Assembly: GCA_018398805.1 (NCBI GenBank)
Contig: JAGFBZ010000571.1
Span: 1,116,001-1,180,000 of the forward strand
Reading direction: 5' to 3'
DNA length: 64,000 nt
From: Hirundichthys speculiger
Taxonomy: Eukaryota; Chordata; Actinopteri; Beloniformes; Exocoetidae
Shown here one piece after another: positions 22,853 to 33,800 of this stretch. Position 1 is the first letter of the stretch. Each line of letters starts with the position of its first letter. Below the pieces are notes generated by a model. The model made no database searches. It saw only the letters and a program-made list of their open reading frames with translations, and had not been told where the DNA came from. A program made the translations under genes and the position numbers.

Positions 22853-23945
22853 AACTTGACAGTTGTTACAAATAACCTTGTTTCTGTCAAATATTCTGTC
22901 TGGGAGAACTTTAAAGTGAAAATGTCCATGTTAAAATTATGTAACTTTACCAATCCGTGTATCATTCATTCTTTTCATTTTCAGTTGTCTTTTAAAAATA
23001 CGAAAAAATAAAAAGTGATATTTTATTACATTTTTCGTTTTTTAATCTAACACAAAAAAAATGAAAAAATGCCTGTTTTTTTATATTTCAATTTTAGACT
23101 TTGATCAATAATACGAAATGAAAAACAGGCCACAGGACTGAATTTGTTTTATGCCATGCCATGCCGTCAAAATCAAGTTGACATCGACTAAGAAAACGTA
23201 GCGCGAAATGTAGGGAAAACTTGATTTTGACGGCATGGCGACAGGAGAAAGATCCTTTTCTGACTTACTCCGAGAGGTAGCCAACAGGCTCGATGCGAGT
23301 ATACTGCATGGAGAAGGATCAGCCAATGAGCGTGCAGGTCAACCACTGGTCCCGCCCAGTGGCAAAAAGCTAATGTAAAAGCTCATTCTTATGAAAAACG
23401 AAGCCATTATGTAAAAGCTCATTCTTAGATGAAAAAAGACATTCTGAAATAAACTATTATGCATTAAACTAAGATTAAATAATAATAAAAATATATTTCA
23501 TAATAATGACATTTTTTTCATAATAATGGGAAATATTTCATAATAATACACATCTATTTCATAATAATGGGAAATATTTCATAATGATAAACATCTATTT
23601 CATAATAATGGGAAACATTTCATAATAATGGAAATGTATTTCACAATAATAAACGCCTGTATTTCATAATAATAGACTCATTTATTCATTGAATTATGAC
23701 CCAAACGGGGCTCCATATAATATTGCTACCTGAGTTGCTACCTGAACTGTAAAGTACACAGATTTTTACCGTTCTCCATGTCTGTTTTAGCTTTTCTGCA
23801 TGTTTACCTGCTAATTCTCTTCCGGTTCCACAGCAGCCAGTAACAGACTTTTCAAAACAAAAGCATGTGAGCAACATGCGTTTAACGCACGATAAAATAA
23901 ATGTCAGCGTTAATAAATAAATGAGTTAACGGGATAATAACCAAT
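22853..23945 (+). mobile_element. hAT copy (same family as 25790-26351), interrupted
   Basis: 22853-23150 matches the reverse complement of about 17600-17925, and 23718-23945 matches the right part of 25790-26351 (TTGCTACCTGAACTGTAAAG to GATAAAATAAATG). The middle is replaced by another element (23151-23717). Both hAT termini are lost: the left abuts a SINE fragment, and the right stops at GAGTTAACGGGATAATAACC without the CAGCCCTA end. Confidence 0.7.
23151..23717 (+). mobile_element. Truncated relative of the 42514-43348 transposon
   Basis: From about 23308 (ATGGAGAAGGATCAGCC) to 23717 it parallels 42990-43348, including tandem TTTCATAATAATGGGAAATA-type units and the end CCCAAACGGGGCTCCATA. 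The left end is different: a perfect 22-bp inverted repeat (23158-23179 and 23218-23239, 38-nt loop), then a small frame starting at 23235 (47 codons, MATGERSFSDLLREVANR). That frame may be the start of a lost transposase gene. The product is not recognised. Confidence 0.65.
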
Positions 23946-24289
23946 GTCAATCTCATGTAAAAATAATTCAGCTCTGGCTGTGAATTGTAACAGCCATAGC
24001 CTTTAGTCTGCCTTTAAGTGATGTCATAAAACATCACCCATCTTCCCTTGAGCCTGGATCCAGCGTACAACAGAGCAGCAAAAGGCCTGAGAGCTTTTTA
24101 TGTTTCTTTTACTTTTCTTCTGGTAGTACGTTTTCAGAGTGTATAGTCAGTCATGTATGACACAGGTTAACGGCTGTACATTGTAAGACCCTTTTTTTGT
24201 GTGCAACTAAATATGATATTGAGATTCCCACAACCTTGTGCGTGGATAACTTCTGCTTTTCAACTCCACTTACACAACCTTAACACTCC
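23946..24289. other. Unassigned stretch
   Basis: No gene or repeat signature recognised. Confidence 0.3.
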
Positions 24290-24665
24290 AAGAAGTGTTA
24301 CAGTATGAAGGCCAATTATTTGTCCAAGGGCAGCAAAAAATGCCAGAATTACCTTAAATCTTGGTATGTATCCCCTAATTGAGACTGAAAGGTCCCTAAT
24401 CACTCAAAGCCAGTCTTGGTCCTAACAATTTTGGACCCACTGTCAAACATCTCAATTTTGGTCTCGTCTGGCCAAGGGGCATTGTTCTAGAAGTCCTGTG
24501 GTTTGTTCAGAAGCAGCTTTGCAAACCTAATCAGTGCTCCCATGTCCTTTGAAGAAGGAAGTAAGCTTTTTCCTGGCAAATCTTGCAAGAATGTCATACT
24601 TCTTTACTCATTTTTCTCTTGTACAGTCATGCATGTGTATATTAAACCAAACCAGAGCCTGGCAT
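24290..24665 (-). pseudogene. Tc1-like transposase fragment
   Basis: On the minus strand, 24440-24480 reads WPDETKIEMF, matching the W-S/T-DETK block around the second catalytic Asp of Tc1-like DD34E transposases. Upstream on the same strand (24490-24660) the DNA pattern (for example GCAAAGCTGCTTCTGAAC) also follows the Tc1-like coding region. No open frame longer than a few tens of codons survives. Neither inverted end nor a TA duplication was found. It is a decayed internal piece. Confidence 0.55.
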
Positions 24666-25781
24666 GCTTCTTTTTTTTTTCTCAATGTCTCATGACCATT
24701 GCACAGTTGTTGCTGTGGGTGAACTCCTTAGAATGATCCCTCCTGCACAATTGACTGAATGTCTCCAGAAAAGGGAAATGCATAACAGATTCCTGCTTTA
24801 TTTTCCAGACATCTCATATGTGTTTCTGCCCTTGCAGAATAATTAGTAGAGAATGTGAATGCACAGGACATATTGATTGTCTGAGTTGTGCTGTACTCTG
24901 TATTAAATCATATTTAGCCTTACCATTAGCATTTGCAACCTCTTAAAAACTGTAGAAGCTGAGAAGAATCCAAAGCTTTTAAAGGTAGGGTTCTGACATT
25001 GACAGGCAGTTTAAATTAATATTAAAAAAAGAAAAAAAATTGTATGAAATATATCTTTCCAATATAGAAATTCCATATTAAATACATAAATAGATCAATA
25101 ACTACATTCCCTTCATAATCTTTTAGCCATCATTCAAATCAAATGAAATAATGGTCGACATCAGTGGCTTCTCAGACATTATTGGCAATATAACAGCAGT
25201 CTCAAAGGGACTGACAAAATTAGTAGTAATAACAATACAAAATTACAGATAAATAATTTCCTTGATGTGACACACTTCTCACACAGAGCTGAATATGATA
25301 TTTATGTTGCTCTTTAGTGTGCCTCATTACTTAGTACTTCATGATAATTGTTATTTATTTAACTAGCGTATTTTTCTGTATTAGTGTAACTAAAACACCC
25401 TTCTGTGGTTTTAATATTGCAAGGAAATTCCCTGGTTTAAACCCCAACACATAAGCTGAAGCCCATATGAATGTGAAATAGTTTTGCACAGGTTGTTGTA
25501 AACGTTGCCATAGCTACTCTGTCTGTGTTTGTGGATATCACCTGTCACTGCCAGAGGACTCTGAGACAGAATCCTTTTGCGGGCCTACCGAACCTGTCTT
25601 CTTCTCATCAGATGGGCTTCAGTGGCTCATACATTTATAGACTAGTTTGCATATGACTGTGACAGGTGGAAGGAGGAATAGTTCCCATGATCCAGGGATT
25701 GTCGTGTTAGCACATTTCCCAATGTCCCCCGTTGATAATAAACAAATTATTTACTTATAGTTACCTTTAAGTATGTATATT
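24666..25781. other. Unassigned stretch
   Basis: Single-copy-looking sequence with no supported gene. The left ~150 bp may still belong to the Tc1 relic. Confidence 0.3.
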
Positions 25782-25789
25782 ATAGTTAT

Positions 25790-26351
25790 TCGGGCTGGGC
25801 AACGATTAAAATTTTTTAATCGTGATTAATCACATTATTTCCCTGATTAATCGCATTGTATACGCAAAATCAAATAATGAATTCAAAAGTAGTGTAAAAT
25901 GCACTTTTATTTAAATGTTCTGCTGACATATGAACTAAAGTGCCATAACATTTGTTGTTCAAAAACTTTGTGTTACTTAACATCAGGAACACATATTTAG
26001 TGTAAATCTCATTTTAAAAAATGTAAAATACAATCAATCATTGTGCTGAGTCACAATCATTTTGTTGGATTTTGTTTGCAAACTTTTTTTTTTTTTATAA
26101 AAGCAGGATGATTGCTACCTGAACTGTAAAGCACACAGATTTTTACCGTTCTCCATGTCAGTTTTAGCTTTTCTGCATGTTTACCTGGTTCTGATTCCGC
26201 AGCAGCCAGTAACAGACTTTTCAAAACAAAAGCATGTGAGCAACATGCGTTAATGCACGATAAAATAAATGTTGGCGTTAATAAATTCATGAGTTAATGC
26301 GATAATAATAATAATAATAATAATAATAATGCCTTTACTTGCCCAGCCCTA
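25790..26351 (+). mobile_element. Compact hAT element with TSD ATAGTTAT
   Basis: A 562-bp non-autonomous element. The left end TCGGGCTGGGCAAC and the right end CTTGCCCAGCCCTA are inverted repeats (consensus TAGGGCTGGGCAA). The exact 8-bp duplication ATAGTTAT is at 25782-25789 and 26352-26359. The left subterminal region has palindromic TTAATCGTGATTAATC motifs. The right contains a (TAA)n tract (about 26303-26330) just inside the end. It serves as the reference for the copies at 17012-20199 and 22853-23945. Confidence 0.9.
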
Positions 26352-26451
26352 ATAGTTATTAAAAAACAAACCTGAAAACAATGTGACTTGTAAAAATGTC
26401 ATTATAGCTCCAAATTAGCTTTAGATATCTACAACGAGAAATGACCCAAGT

Positions 26452-26602
26452 AGGTCACCGTGTGGCCCAGTGGTTTAAGCAGGCGGCCTGTATGCAGAGG
26501 TTATAGTGGTTGTAGGTTTGACTCCCAGCATTTGATGCTTTTCTGCATGTCTTCCTCATTTACTCTGGCCCCAAGAGCCACAAAATCTTAAAAAAAAAAA
26601 AA
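26452..26602 (+). mobile_element. tRNA-derived SINE, diverged copy
   Basis: The GTGGCCCAGTGGTTTAAGC head with box A-like sequence, a diverged box B (GTAGGTTTGACTCCCAG), a GCATGTCTTCCTC body and the tail GAGCCACAAAATCTT plus A12 align with the SINE at 16544-16744. No clear duplication. Confidence 0.7.
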
Positions 26603-27049
26603 GAACTAGAATTATATAACATTTTTTTAAATGTGATATATGATCATTAAGACTAGCAACAATATAATAGCCTTCTGAATTGTATTTTATATAGCCAGGA
26701 TGTTATTTTTAAATATAAAGATTGTGATGCCGTTTGTGTGACACATTTTTTTTCCAGAAGCAACAATTTTAATTGCTAACTGGATGAATTCCACTGTGGA
26801 TATCTTAAGTGTCTCCAGAATTTTTATTTGTATTTTTTTTAATTATTTGTAATTTGAATTTCTTTGAGAATTTTCATGTATTTTTAATTTTGAAGATTTG
26901 ACTTACAAATGTTTTAAGATATCTTGACATACTGTATATAATTTCTCCTACAATTAATGTTAATGCAGTTGTCTTTGATTACACTTCTGACTAGCAATAA
27001 TCCAACTTTGACCAGAAGTAGGCTAATGTTTCTGTTGCCATCCAGCCTT
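26603..27049. other. Unassigned AT-rich stretch
   Basis: Nothing recognised. Confidence 0.3.
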
Positions 27050-27360
27050 CCATTTTCAGGACCTGCTTTATCCTGTTAAGAGTCAAAAGGGCTGGAGCCT
27101 ATCCCAGCTGTCACTGGGGAGAAGGCTAAGTGCACCCTAGACAGGTCAATAGTCCATCAAAGGGCCACACAGAGATAAACAAGCATGCAAGTTCATACTC
27201 ACTATTATTAACATCACCACTCAACCACACATACATGCTAATGGCCTGTGGGAGCAGGTAGCCATGGGTGAGGCCAGCACCACAAAAAAAAGTCCCAATT
27301 TCTGATTTTAACCAGGAGCCTCGTAAATGTTTGGTAGTAGTGGTAACCACTACATAGCTC
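27050..27360 (-). mobile_element. tRNA-related SINE, near full-length, minus strand
   Basis: Read on the minus strand it starts GAGCTATGTAGTGGTTACCA (tRNA-like head) and passes GGCTCCTGGTTAAAATC (degenerate box B). It then carries the body with CCTGTCTAGGGTGCACTTAG and GGGATAGGCTCCAGCCC, ending at CCTGAAAATGG. Same family as 20293-20590. Confidence 0.75.
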
Positions 27361-28930
27361 CAGTAATTTTACTGTCTAGCCACCAAAAATATGTTAACAT
27401 TTGTTGCAACTTTCTCATCTAGATGAAGTAGTTAATCAAGATTACTAGACTTCAGCACCAAAATATGTACATTACAATTAATGTCTATATAGACTATACA
27501 ATGTACATTAGCATTCGAAAGCTTTTTGCAAATTCACAGCAACTGGCTCTATTTCAAAATCTGTAAAATTGACTGGGCAGAAAACCAGATAAGATCCCGG
27601 TCTCTTTAACTCTCAACCTTTAATGAATTAGGTTCATTCCTGTGAACTTTCATCAATTTCTTGAAGCACAATGTGCCAATGTCTTTGAAAATTATGCTCT
27701 ACCCTACACTAACACAGCTTCACTGAACTGCAGTTCTGCAGATTTAAATCAGGCAATCGTTCTTGTATTCATTTTGTTGAGGAACTAAGAAAATAAGAGG
27801 ATACTGCCCATTTTGTTCTCAATGAAGCAAGGATACTGGGCAATCTTTCAGTTCAGGGATATGAGTATTTGCACTTGCTCAATATCTAGGATAAAGGCTT
27901 GGGGTCACCTTTGATATTGTCCAACAAAAGACCATCCTTAAAGGTCTGGTGAGCTCTTTAAGTCACTTCAGCAGTATAGCCCCACCGCTGCAATGAGAAA
28001 TCCCTTTTATGTCAGTAAGCTTGGCCTGATTGAATTCCTTTGCGTATCAGCGAATGGATCAAGTAAGAAAGGGGGAGCAGATTTGTGCTTGTGATAAACT
28101 ATAGCGTCTCCTGAGCCAAGGATTTGCAGCAAGCCATGCTGATGAAATCCACTCCTGCAGTGTGTACTGTGTAGCTGCTGAGCCTTTTTAGCAGTCATAC
28201 ATTATAAAGAAACAGCATTTCCTACATTTACAGCAAAGCTAAGGCATTGTCAATAATTATGTTTCATCCAAGTCTTTTTCACCAAAAAATATTACTTGAG
28301 ATGCTTTCTATGCTTATTCTGACTATTGATTATTTAAGTTCATTGATACCAGATTCCAGCACAGTGCATGAAATAACATTTTTCTTTTTTCTTTTTTAAC
28401 ATTAAGATTATATTTGATGCTTCTCTCTGCTGACTCTACTGCCTTTTAACTGCAGTAAAGAAACTGATTTTCAGCCTCTGTCTTAATCTTCAGCCTGGTC
28501 ATTACTCATTTTCCCATCATAAGGTGCCACTGAACCACAGAACCATCCTCAAAGTTCTTATAACTATTTCAAGATATACAACCTCCTTTCGTCTGCACTG
28601 CATGAACAATTGTTGATTGTATTTCACAGACCTCATTTTGTGTATGGGGACTAACTGAGCAGATGACAAGAGCACAGGAATCCACAATTAAAAAAAAAAA
28701 GTGTGATGATGACCATATAAATAACAGTTCTTTTTTTGTTTGCTTTGAGTTTTTGTAAAAACACAGAGGAATACACTGTCAGTTAAGCCAAGAGCTGGCT
28801 GTATCTTCCAAACAATAGCCGCTTTTTGTGTCCATTGTTCCTGTCTGTAGTGTGAAAGAAAACTAAGTGAAACCAATTTCCACTTCCTGGTTGAAGCCTT
28901 TGCAGAATTAAAAAAAATTACCATTTCTCG
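27361..28930. other. Unassigned stretch, no gene seen
   Basis: Mostly non-repetitive sequence with balanced composition at 27640-28200. No exon or RNA gene could be supported. Possible regulatory sequence, unproven. Confidence 0.3.
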
Positions 28931-28944
28931 ACTAACAACTGACC

Positions 28945-29115
28945 ACTGACTCCAAAACAGAGCACATTGACTTCCATGTTAAAATGTCCAACTTTCCAGC
29001 AGACATAAACAAATATTTACAGCCTAGTACAAAAAAATGGGTTCGCTCTCTATAGTTAGAGTTGACATCCATGACAACTTTATAGAAGGATGATTTTTTT
29101 TTTTGTACCACCTCA
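28945..29115 (+). repeat. Dispersed repeat, also at 63836-63965
   Basis: Contains AAAACAGAGCACATTGACTT, CCATGTTAAAATGTCCAACT, CAGCCTAGTACAAAAAA and CATCCATGACAACTTTATAG in the same order as 63836-63965. It is a dispersed teleost-type repeat whose class I cannot assign. Confidence 0.7.
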
Positions 29116-29226
29116 GGTAAAATTATATAAAGCAATAAAACTGACCAATCAAATGTCCAGACATCACATGATTGACAGCTATGACAGCTATTCATTGCTG
29201 TTACTATTTTACCTACTTAGAGCTTA

Positions 29227-30204
29227 AGCCTGGTTTATGCCCAGAAATCAGGTCGTCTGCGTGTGTGACGCACAGATAACGCAGATATGCCCCCCCACCC
29301 TCCGCAGACACTCTGGTGGACCTCCCCAAAATTGTAAGTGACCGCAGACAGTGCCGCAGATAGTGTTGCAGGCAGGAGAGAAAGGAGGCCTCTGACTGGT
29401 CAATTCTACATCCGCATAGAAAAGAGGGCATCATCGAAGAAGTGAGGAAGTACCCACATCTGTACGATTCTCGTTCTCCACACTACAAAGACAGCACATA
29501 TTCTAGTAATTCATGGAGGGAGATAGTGATGAATGTGGGTCAAGATACGGCCGAGATGGTGAGGAAAGGAAAAACGCAAGAAATAAGTTTAGTAAGTTTA
29601 GCTAGTTTGTGATTGTCCCTCTTGCGTTGTGGCGTGGAATTACATAGCGCAGATGAAGATGAAGATGAAGCCTAGTTTAGTTTAGCCGTGCTAACTGAGT
29701 GTAAGCGAAACACGTCGCCACTGAAACAACATTTGAGCCGCGAGGCCCTGCTGTGGAAGGCCCGCTCCGCAGCAGCAGCTGAGAACAAGTCATGGCTCAG
29801 AGCTCTGCTGTGGAATTTAGCACATGATGGGAAGGTCCTGTGTGAAGGTCCTGTGACAGGGCTTCTTTGCTGAGGGCTGCGGCAGAGACGCTGCTGGCTG
29901 GCTTCTGAGTGGGAGCTTGCAGCTCCACCTCAGGCTTTCCTGGCAACACTTGTTTCATCCCAGATTCTGTAGCGACGCGTGAAATGAGGAGGTTCAGACA
30001 AAATGAATGTCAAATAATACGAATTATCAGCTGAAGTTAGCAGAAAGTAAGGCAAACAAGCTATAACAGCTAACTGGCAAGTGTGTTCCAGCCAACTTGT
30101 CAGCACTGTAAGTTCCACTTGTTTGCAACATGGCGCTGCACAGTACAAGGAGAAAAAAAGGCTTCAAATTCACTTTGACAACAATATGGATTTTTTGCTC
30201 CCAC
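29227..30204 (+). mobile_element. Harbinger-type element relic, 5' part
   Basis: A PIF/Harbinger-like end (AGCCTGGTTTATGC preceded by TTA at 29224-29226) is followed by GCGT/ACGC-rich subterminal sequence. A MADF-domain fragment (29412-29612) comes next. Harbinger elements usually carry a MADF/Myb-like protein beside the transposase. No right-hand end was found before the gypsy sequence starts at about 30205, so the boundary there is approximate. Confidence 0.45.
29412..29612 (+). pseudogene. MADF-domain protein fragment (Harbinger-associated)
   Basis: In frame from 29430: IIEEVRKYPHLYDSRSPHYK, then SSNSWREIVMNVGQ, ending at a stop at 29610-29612. The L/I-IEEVRKYPxLYD...HYKD...W.EI pattern is the first half of the MADF (Myb/SANT-like DNA-binding) domain, used by the Harbinger accessory protein to bind transposon ends. 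The normal continuation (K-W-K-LRDxY) is missing. The frame diverges after QDTAEMVRK, possibly at an intron (GTAAGT at 29592) or by decay. No start codon is preserved just upstream. Pseudogene fragment. Confidence 0.7.
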
Positions 30205-31066
30205 CGATCTGTGAATAACCTGTTGTATCATTCCTCGTGCAATTATATGCGTGGACCAAGGGTTTGACAAAATGTCTCCAATGGTATTTGTCCTTCTCTA
30301 CCAGGGTTCCTAGCATACTAAGGAGAGTCCTGGTTAAACCGTTCCACTGGGTTCCCTCTGGGATGGTATGGGGTGGTACGGACTTTGTCTGCTCCTATCA
30401 GTGTGCAAAGTTGCCCCAATTGTCTTAGACTCAAAGTCCCTGCCTTGATCGCTCAGCAAACGACAGGGGAACCTATAGTGCACAATGAAGTTCTCCCATA
30501 AAGCTTTTGCAACGGTTCTGGCTTTCTGATCTTTAGTCAGCACTGCCACTGCAAATTTTGTAAAGTGGTCAGTGATGACTAAAATATTTCTTGTGTCTCT
30601 ATCATCTGGCTCAAGGGATAGATGGTCCATACTAAGGAGTTTCAAGCGGATAAGTAGCGGAAATGTTCTCCAAAGGCGCAGCCTTTTGAGGCAAAGCCTT
30701 CCTCCTGAAACAGCGTTCGCACCTTCTGCACTTCTCCTCAATGTCTCTGGCCATCCTTGGCCAGTAGAACCTGGTACAAGCAAGATTAAGTGCACGCTCA
30801 GAACCAAGATGGCCAACATCATCATGCACTCCCTGCAGTGCCCTCTCTCTGAATTGTTCAGGTAAGACCAACTGATGGACCATATTGCCTTCGCTCAGAT
30901 CCGCTTTCCTGTACAGGACATCATCCTTGAGTTTGAGTTTTTTCCATTTTCTGAGAAGAAGTTTGAGATGTGGATGTTTAAGGTTTGTCTCTCTGAAACT
31001 GGGTTTTACAGCTCTCCTCACAAAGTTGAATGACACGTGAGAGGTTTGGATCATTATTTTGAGCAT
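30205..31066 (-). pseudogene. Gypsy integrase, frameshifted and 3'-truncated
   Basis: The N-terminal zinc-binding HHCC motif is intact in the frame 31066-30632 (H81-x4-H86, C113-x2-C116). A second frame, 30825-30334, carries the catalytic core: first Asp in MDHLSL (residue 67), second in LLSDQGRDF (Asp126). The third acidic residue lies in an NPVERF-type block read in another frame near 30340. At least one frameshift separates the zinc domain from the core and another follows the second Asp. Sequence is lost from about 30205, removing the C-terminal domain. Integrase inserts retroelement cDNA into chromosomes; this copy cannot. Confidence 0.85.
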
Positions 31067-31239
31067 TACACCAGTCAGTTAGTCATGGATGGTAAAGTGT
31101 CCTCACCGAAAACATCGGACACTACAGAAGGGTCGACAACAAGAGACTCTGCAATGAACACTTTATGATCCATGTCATCTCTTGTTTCCATGAACCTTTT
31201 TTTCATGTCCTCTATTCTCTCTCACTCTCGAGTGGAAAC

Positions 31240-31985
31240 TTCATCCTCAAGAGGTGGACCTTGCGGCCGCCTAGATAACCCGTCTGCATCACGGTTGGCC
31301 TACCCTGCACTGTACTTAATGGTAAACTGGTAAGTAGAAAGGGTGGCCAACCAGCGATGTCCAGCAGCATCTTACTTTGCAGATGTCAAAACATATGTGA
31401 GAGGGTTGTTGTCGGTAAGTACAGTGAACCATGATCCAAAAAGGTAATCACTGAACTTCTCCCAAACAGCCTATTTTAAGGCCAAGAATTCAAGTTTGTG
31501 CATGGGATAGTTTCTCTCACTCTTTGAAAGACCTCGACTGGCGTACGCAAAAACTCTAAACTTCCTTCTTGCTCTTGATAGAGCACTGCCCCCAACCCGT
31601 CACAACAAGCATCAGTATGTACAACATATGGCAGTTGTGGATTTACAAAGGCAAGGATGGGTGCAGACGTCAATTTCTCGATCAGAGTTCTAAATGCGCT
31701 CTCACACTCCTTACCAAGTGGTGCATTAGGGCTCACAAGTGGCGTGAAACACTCTCTCTTGTACACTTTTCTTCTCTTCTTTGGTGGATAGTAGCCCGTT
31801 GTCAGGCTATTAAGAGGTTTGGCTATCTGGGAATAGCCCTCAACGAACTGCCGATAATACCCAGCGAAGCCTAAAAAATATTTGAGCTCCTCCTATTTGA
31901 AGGACGAGGCCAATCTCTCAAGGCAGATATCTTGTCAGGGTCAGTATGGACACCCCATGCATCAACGACATGACCCAGATACATG
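31240..31985 (-). pseudogene. Gypsy RNase H and connection region
   Basis: The frame 31766-31476 includes VVHTDACCDGLGAVLYQEQ (first catalytic Asp of RNase H) and continues, after a frame change near 31560, into YASRGLSKSERNYP. The TDNNPLTYVLTSAK block with a further Asp lies at about 31375-31420, preceding an in-frame stop. Upstream (31900-31985) is the RT C-terminal segment HVVDAWGVHTDPDKI. The order and motifs are those of Ty3/gypsy pol. Several stops and frameshifts. Confidence 0.82.
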
Positions 31986-32001
31986 ACCAAGATACATGAC
32001 C

Positions 32002-32272
32002 TGTTTTACCTGATTATTGTTCTACATTTTAACTACATTTTAACTAAATTTAAATTAAATTTTAATTATTCATGTTTTTATTTTTTTTTTTTTACATTTT
32101 AATTGTAATTTTACTGTGTTTTTAAATTCTTGTCGTTACTTTTATGTAAGTTTCTCTTTGGCATTTTTTTTTGTGTCTAAGTGCCTTAATTGTTGTTATT
32201 GTTGTTTCACTCGGCTGCATTGTAAATGAGGTCTCTACCTCAATGTATCTCCGAGTTTAAATAAAGGTAATA
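32002..32272 (+). mobile_element. LINE 3' tail inserted in gypsy RT
   Basis: A plus-strand segment ends CATTGTAAATGAGG, CTCAATGTATC and TAAATAAAGGTAATAAT, the usual 3' end of a fish LINE family. It splits the RT reading of the gypsy element. Flanks ATACATGACC (31992-32001) and ATACTTGACC (32273-32282) look like a target duplication with one difference; the left copy is itself tandemly duplicated. Strongly 5'-truncated. Confidence 0.65.
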
Positions 32273-32282
32273 ATACTTGACC

Positions 32283-33153
32283 AACGTTTTAAAGAAGTGA
32301 CATTTTTCTGGGGAAAGCTTTAAACCGTAATCTTTGAGACGGTTTAGCACCTTCATAAGCCATGCTTCATGTTCTTCCAATGTCTCTGAAATGATGATCA
32401 AGTCGTCCAGAAATACCAATACCTCATTGAGGTGCAAATCACCAACACACCTCTCCATAAGGCGCTGAAAGATGCTTGGCGTGTTTGTGACACCTTGTGG
32501 CATACGGTTGAATTCAAAGAGGCCTAAAGGACACGTAAAAGCACTTTTAGACTTATCTTCTTCAGCCATCTCAACCTGGTAATAACCAGACTTGAGGTCC
32601 ATGACGGAGAACCATTTAGCACCACTTAGGAAAGCAAGGGTCTCCTCAATGTTCGGAAGAGCATATGCATCTCTGATGGTTCGAGCATTTAGCTTCCTGT
32701 AGTTGATGCATAGTCTGATAGGAGCCATTCTTTTTTCGGACCAAGACCACTGGTGAAGCAAAAGGGCTCTGTGATTCTTTAATGATTCCTGCATCAAGCA
32801 GTTCCTTAAGATGTTGCTTGACTGCCTCCTTGTCACTGGGATGAATAGACCTTGGCCTCTCCTTAAAAGGAGTCCCATCGTGTAGCCTGATGTGGTGTTT
32901 TTACCGCAGTGGTATGACCATATGACAGGTCATCCACAGCAAAGACATCTGGTATGGATCTAAGCTTGGTGATGATACGATCTATCCATTGTTCAGATAT
33001 CGGTGAATCATCAAGATTGAACTTGAGATTGTCCCAGTCAGGTTTGCGATGACAAGAGTCACCTTGCTCTGGTCCAAGCGGCGTGACCTGCTGAGTTGCA
33101 CATATTTGGGTAATGATACCCTTTGGCTGCACCGTAACATTGTGGTCACTCAC
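32283..33153 (-). pseudogene. Gypsy reverse transcriptase
   Basis: The N-terminal linker lies in 33153-32863 (SEQWIDRIITKLRSIPDVF). The palm and fingers lie in the frame ending at 32240: LCINYRKLN, SVMDLKSGYYQVE (first catalytic Asp, residue 94), MPQGVTNTPSIFQRLM, and the active-site box VFLDDLII (Asp158 and Asp159). FLDD replaces the commoner YxDD, which is normal in some gypsy clades. A frameshift near 32885 joins linker to RT out of frame, and the first ~50 residues of the longer frame are read in the wrong phase. The domain is cut at its C-terminus by the LINE insertion. Confidence 0.88.
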
Positions 33154-33489
33154 TAAGATTAACCAGGACGACTGGGACCTTGCTGCTAGATTTAAAGGGA
33201 ATGTACATCACCGCAGCTTCAAGGAACACACCACCTGGCAACCGTCACATTCGTTGGGTTTAAGCACAAATGTGGTTTGAGTTTTTTTTTTTTCAGCCCA
33301 TTGCCTGCAACGTAGAACTTTTGTTTTGCAGGGATGGTGATGGGATTCCCACCATGTAACCTGACAGGATGTGCATGCTTGTTGAGGTCATGGATCTGAG
33401 CAATGTGTTGGAAGATTACTGCAAGGTCTCTAGAGAAGGGTTTACAAATGTTACTCTGGACCATTTTGTTTAAGCAATCGTTCATAAAG

Positions 33490-33800
33490 TCATAATAATA
33501 GATTAGTACCAATCAACAGGGGGATCCTGCTGTTGAACTGACACTCTGGCACTGCAAGTGCTAACACAACTAACTCCTCTTCCATGCCAGGAACAGATAG
33601 TGGGAAAGTGACACAAGCTTCTATGTAATCCAAGATAGGGGACCTGCTGTCCACCAGCTCCCTCGATTTCAAGGAAGGGCATTAATTGGATGTATAGGTA
33701 AGTGAGATAGATAGTTCTTATGGAAACACTCGAACACTGTTGTAACTTGTGAAGCCGGTGTCCATGATGGACTCACACGGTACACCCTCAAGGAAAACAG
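33490..33800 (-). pseudogene. Gypsy aspartic protease
   Basis: The active-site triplet is present in the end of the frame 34119-33718 (CESIMDTG, Asp at residue 120). A frameshift immediately after the DTG moves the rest into the frame 33672-33490 (YIEACVTFPLSVPG and ECQFNSRIPLLIGTN, the latter resembling the ILIGTN end of retropepsins). The protease processes gag-pol in retroelements. Here the break right after the catalytic triplet destroys it. Confidence 0.8.

Noticed and set aside
23480..23700. Regularly spaced TTTCATAATAAT repeats suggesting an array
   Set aside because: They are subterminal repeats of the transposon family at 42514-43348, with irregular spacing and no spacer diversity.
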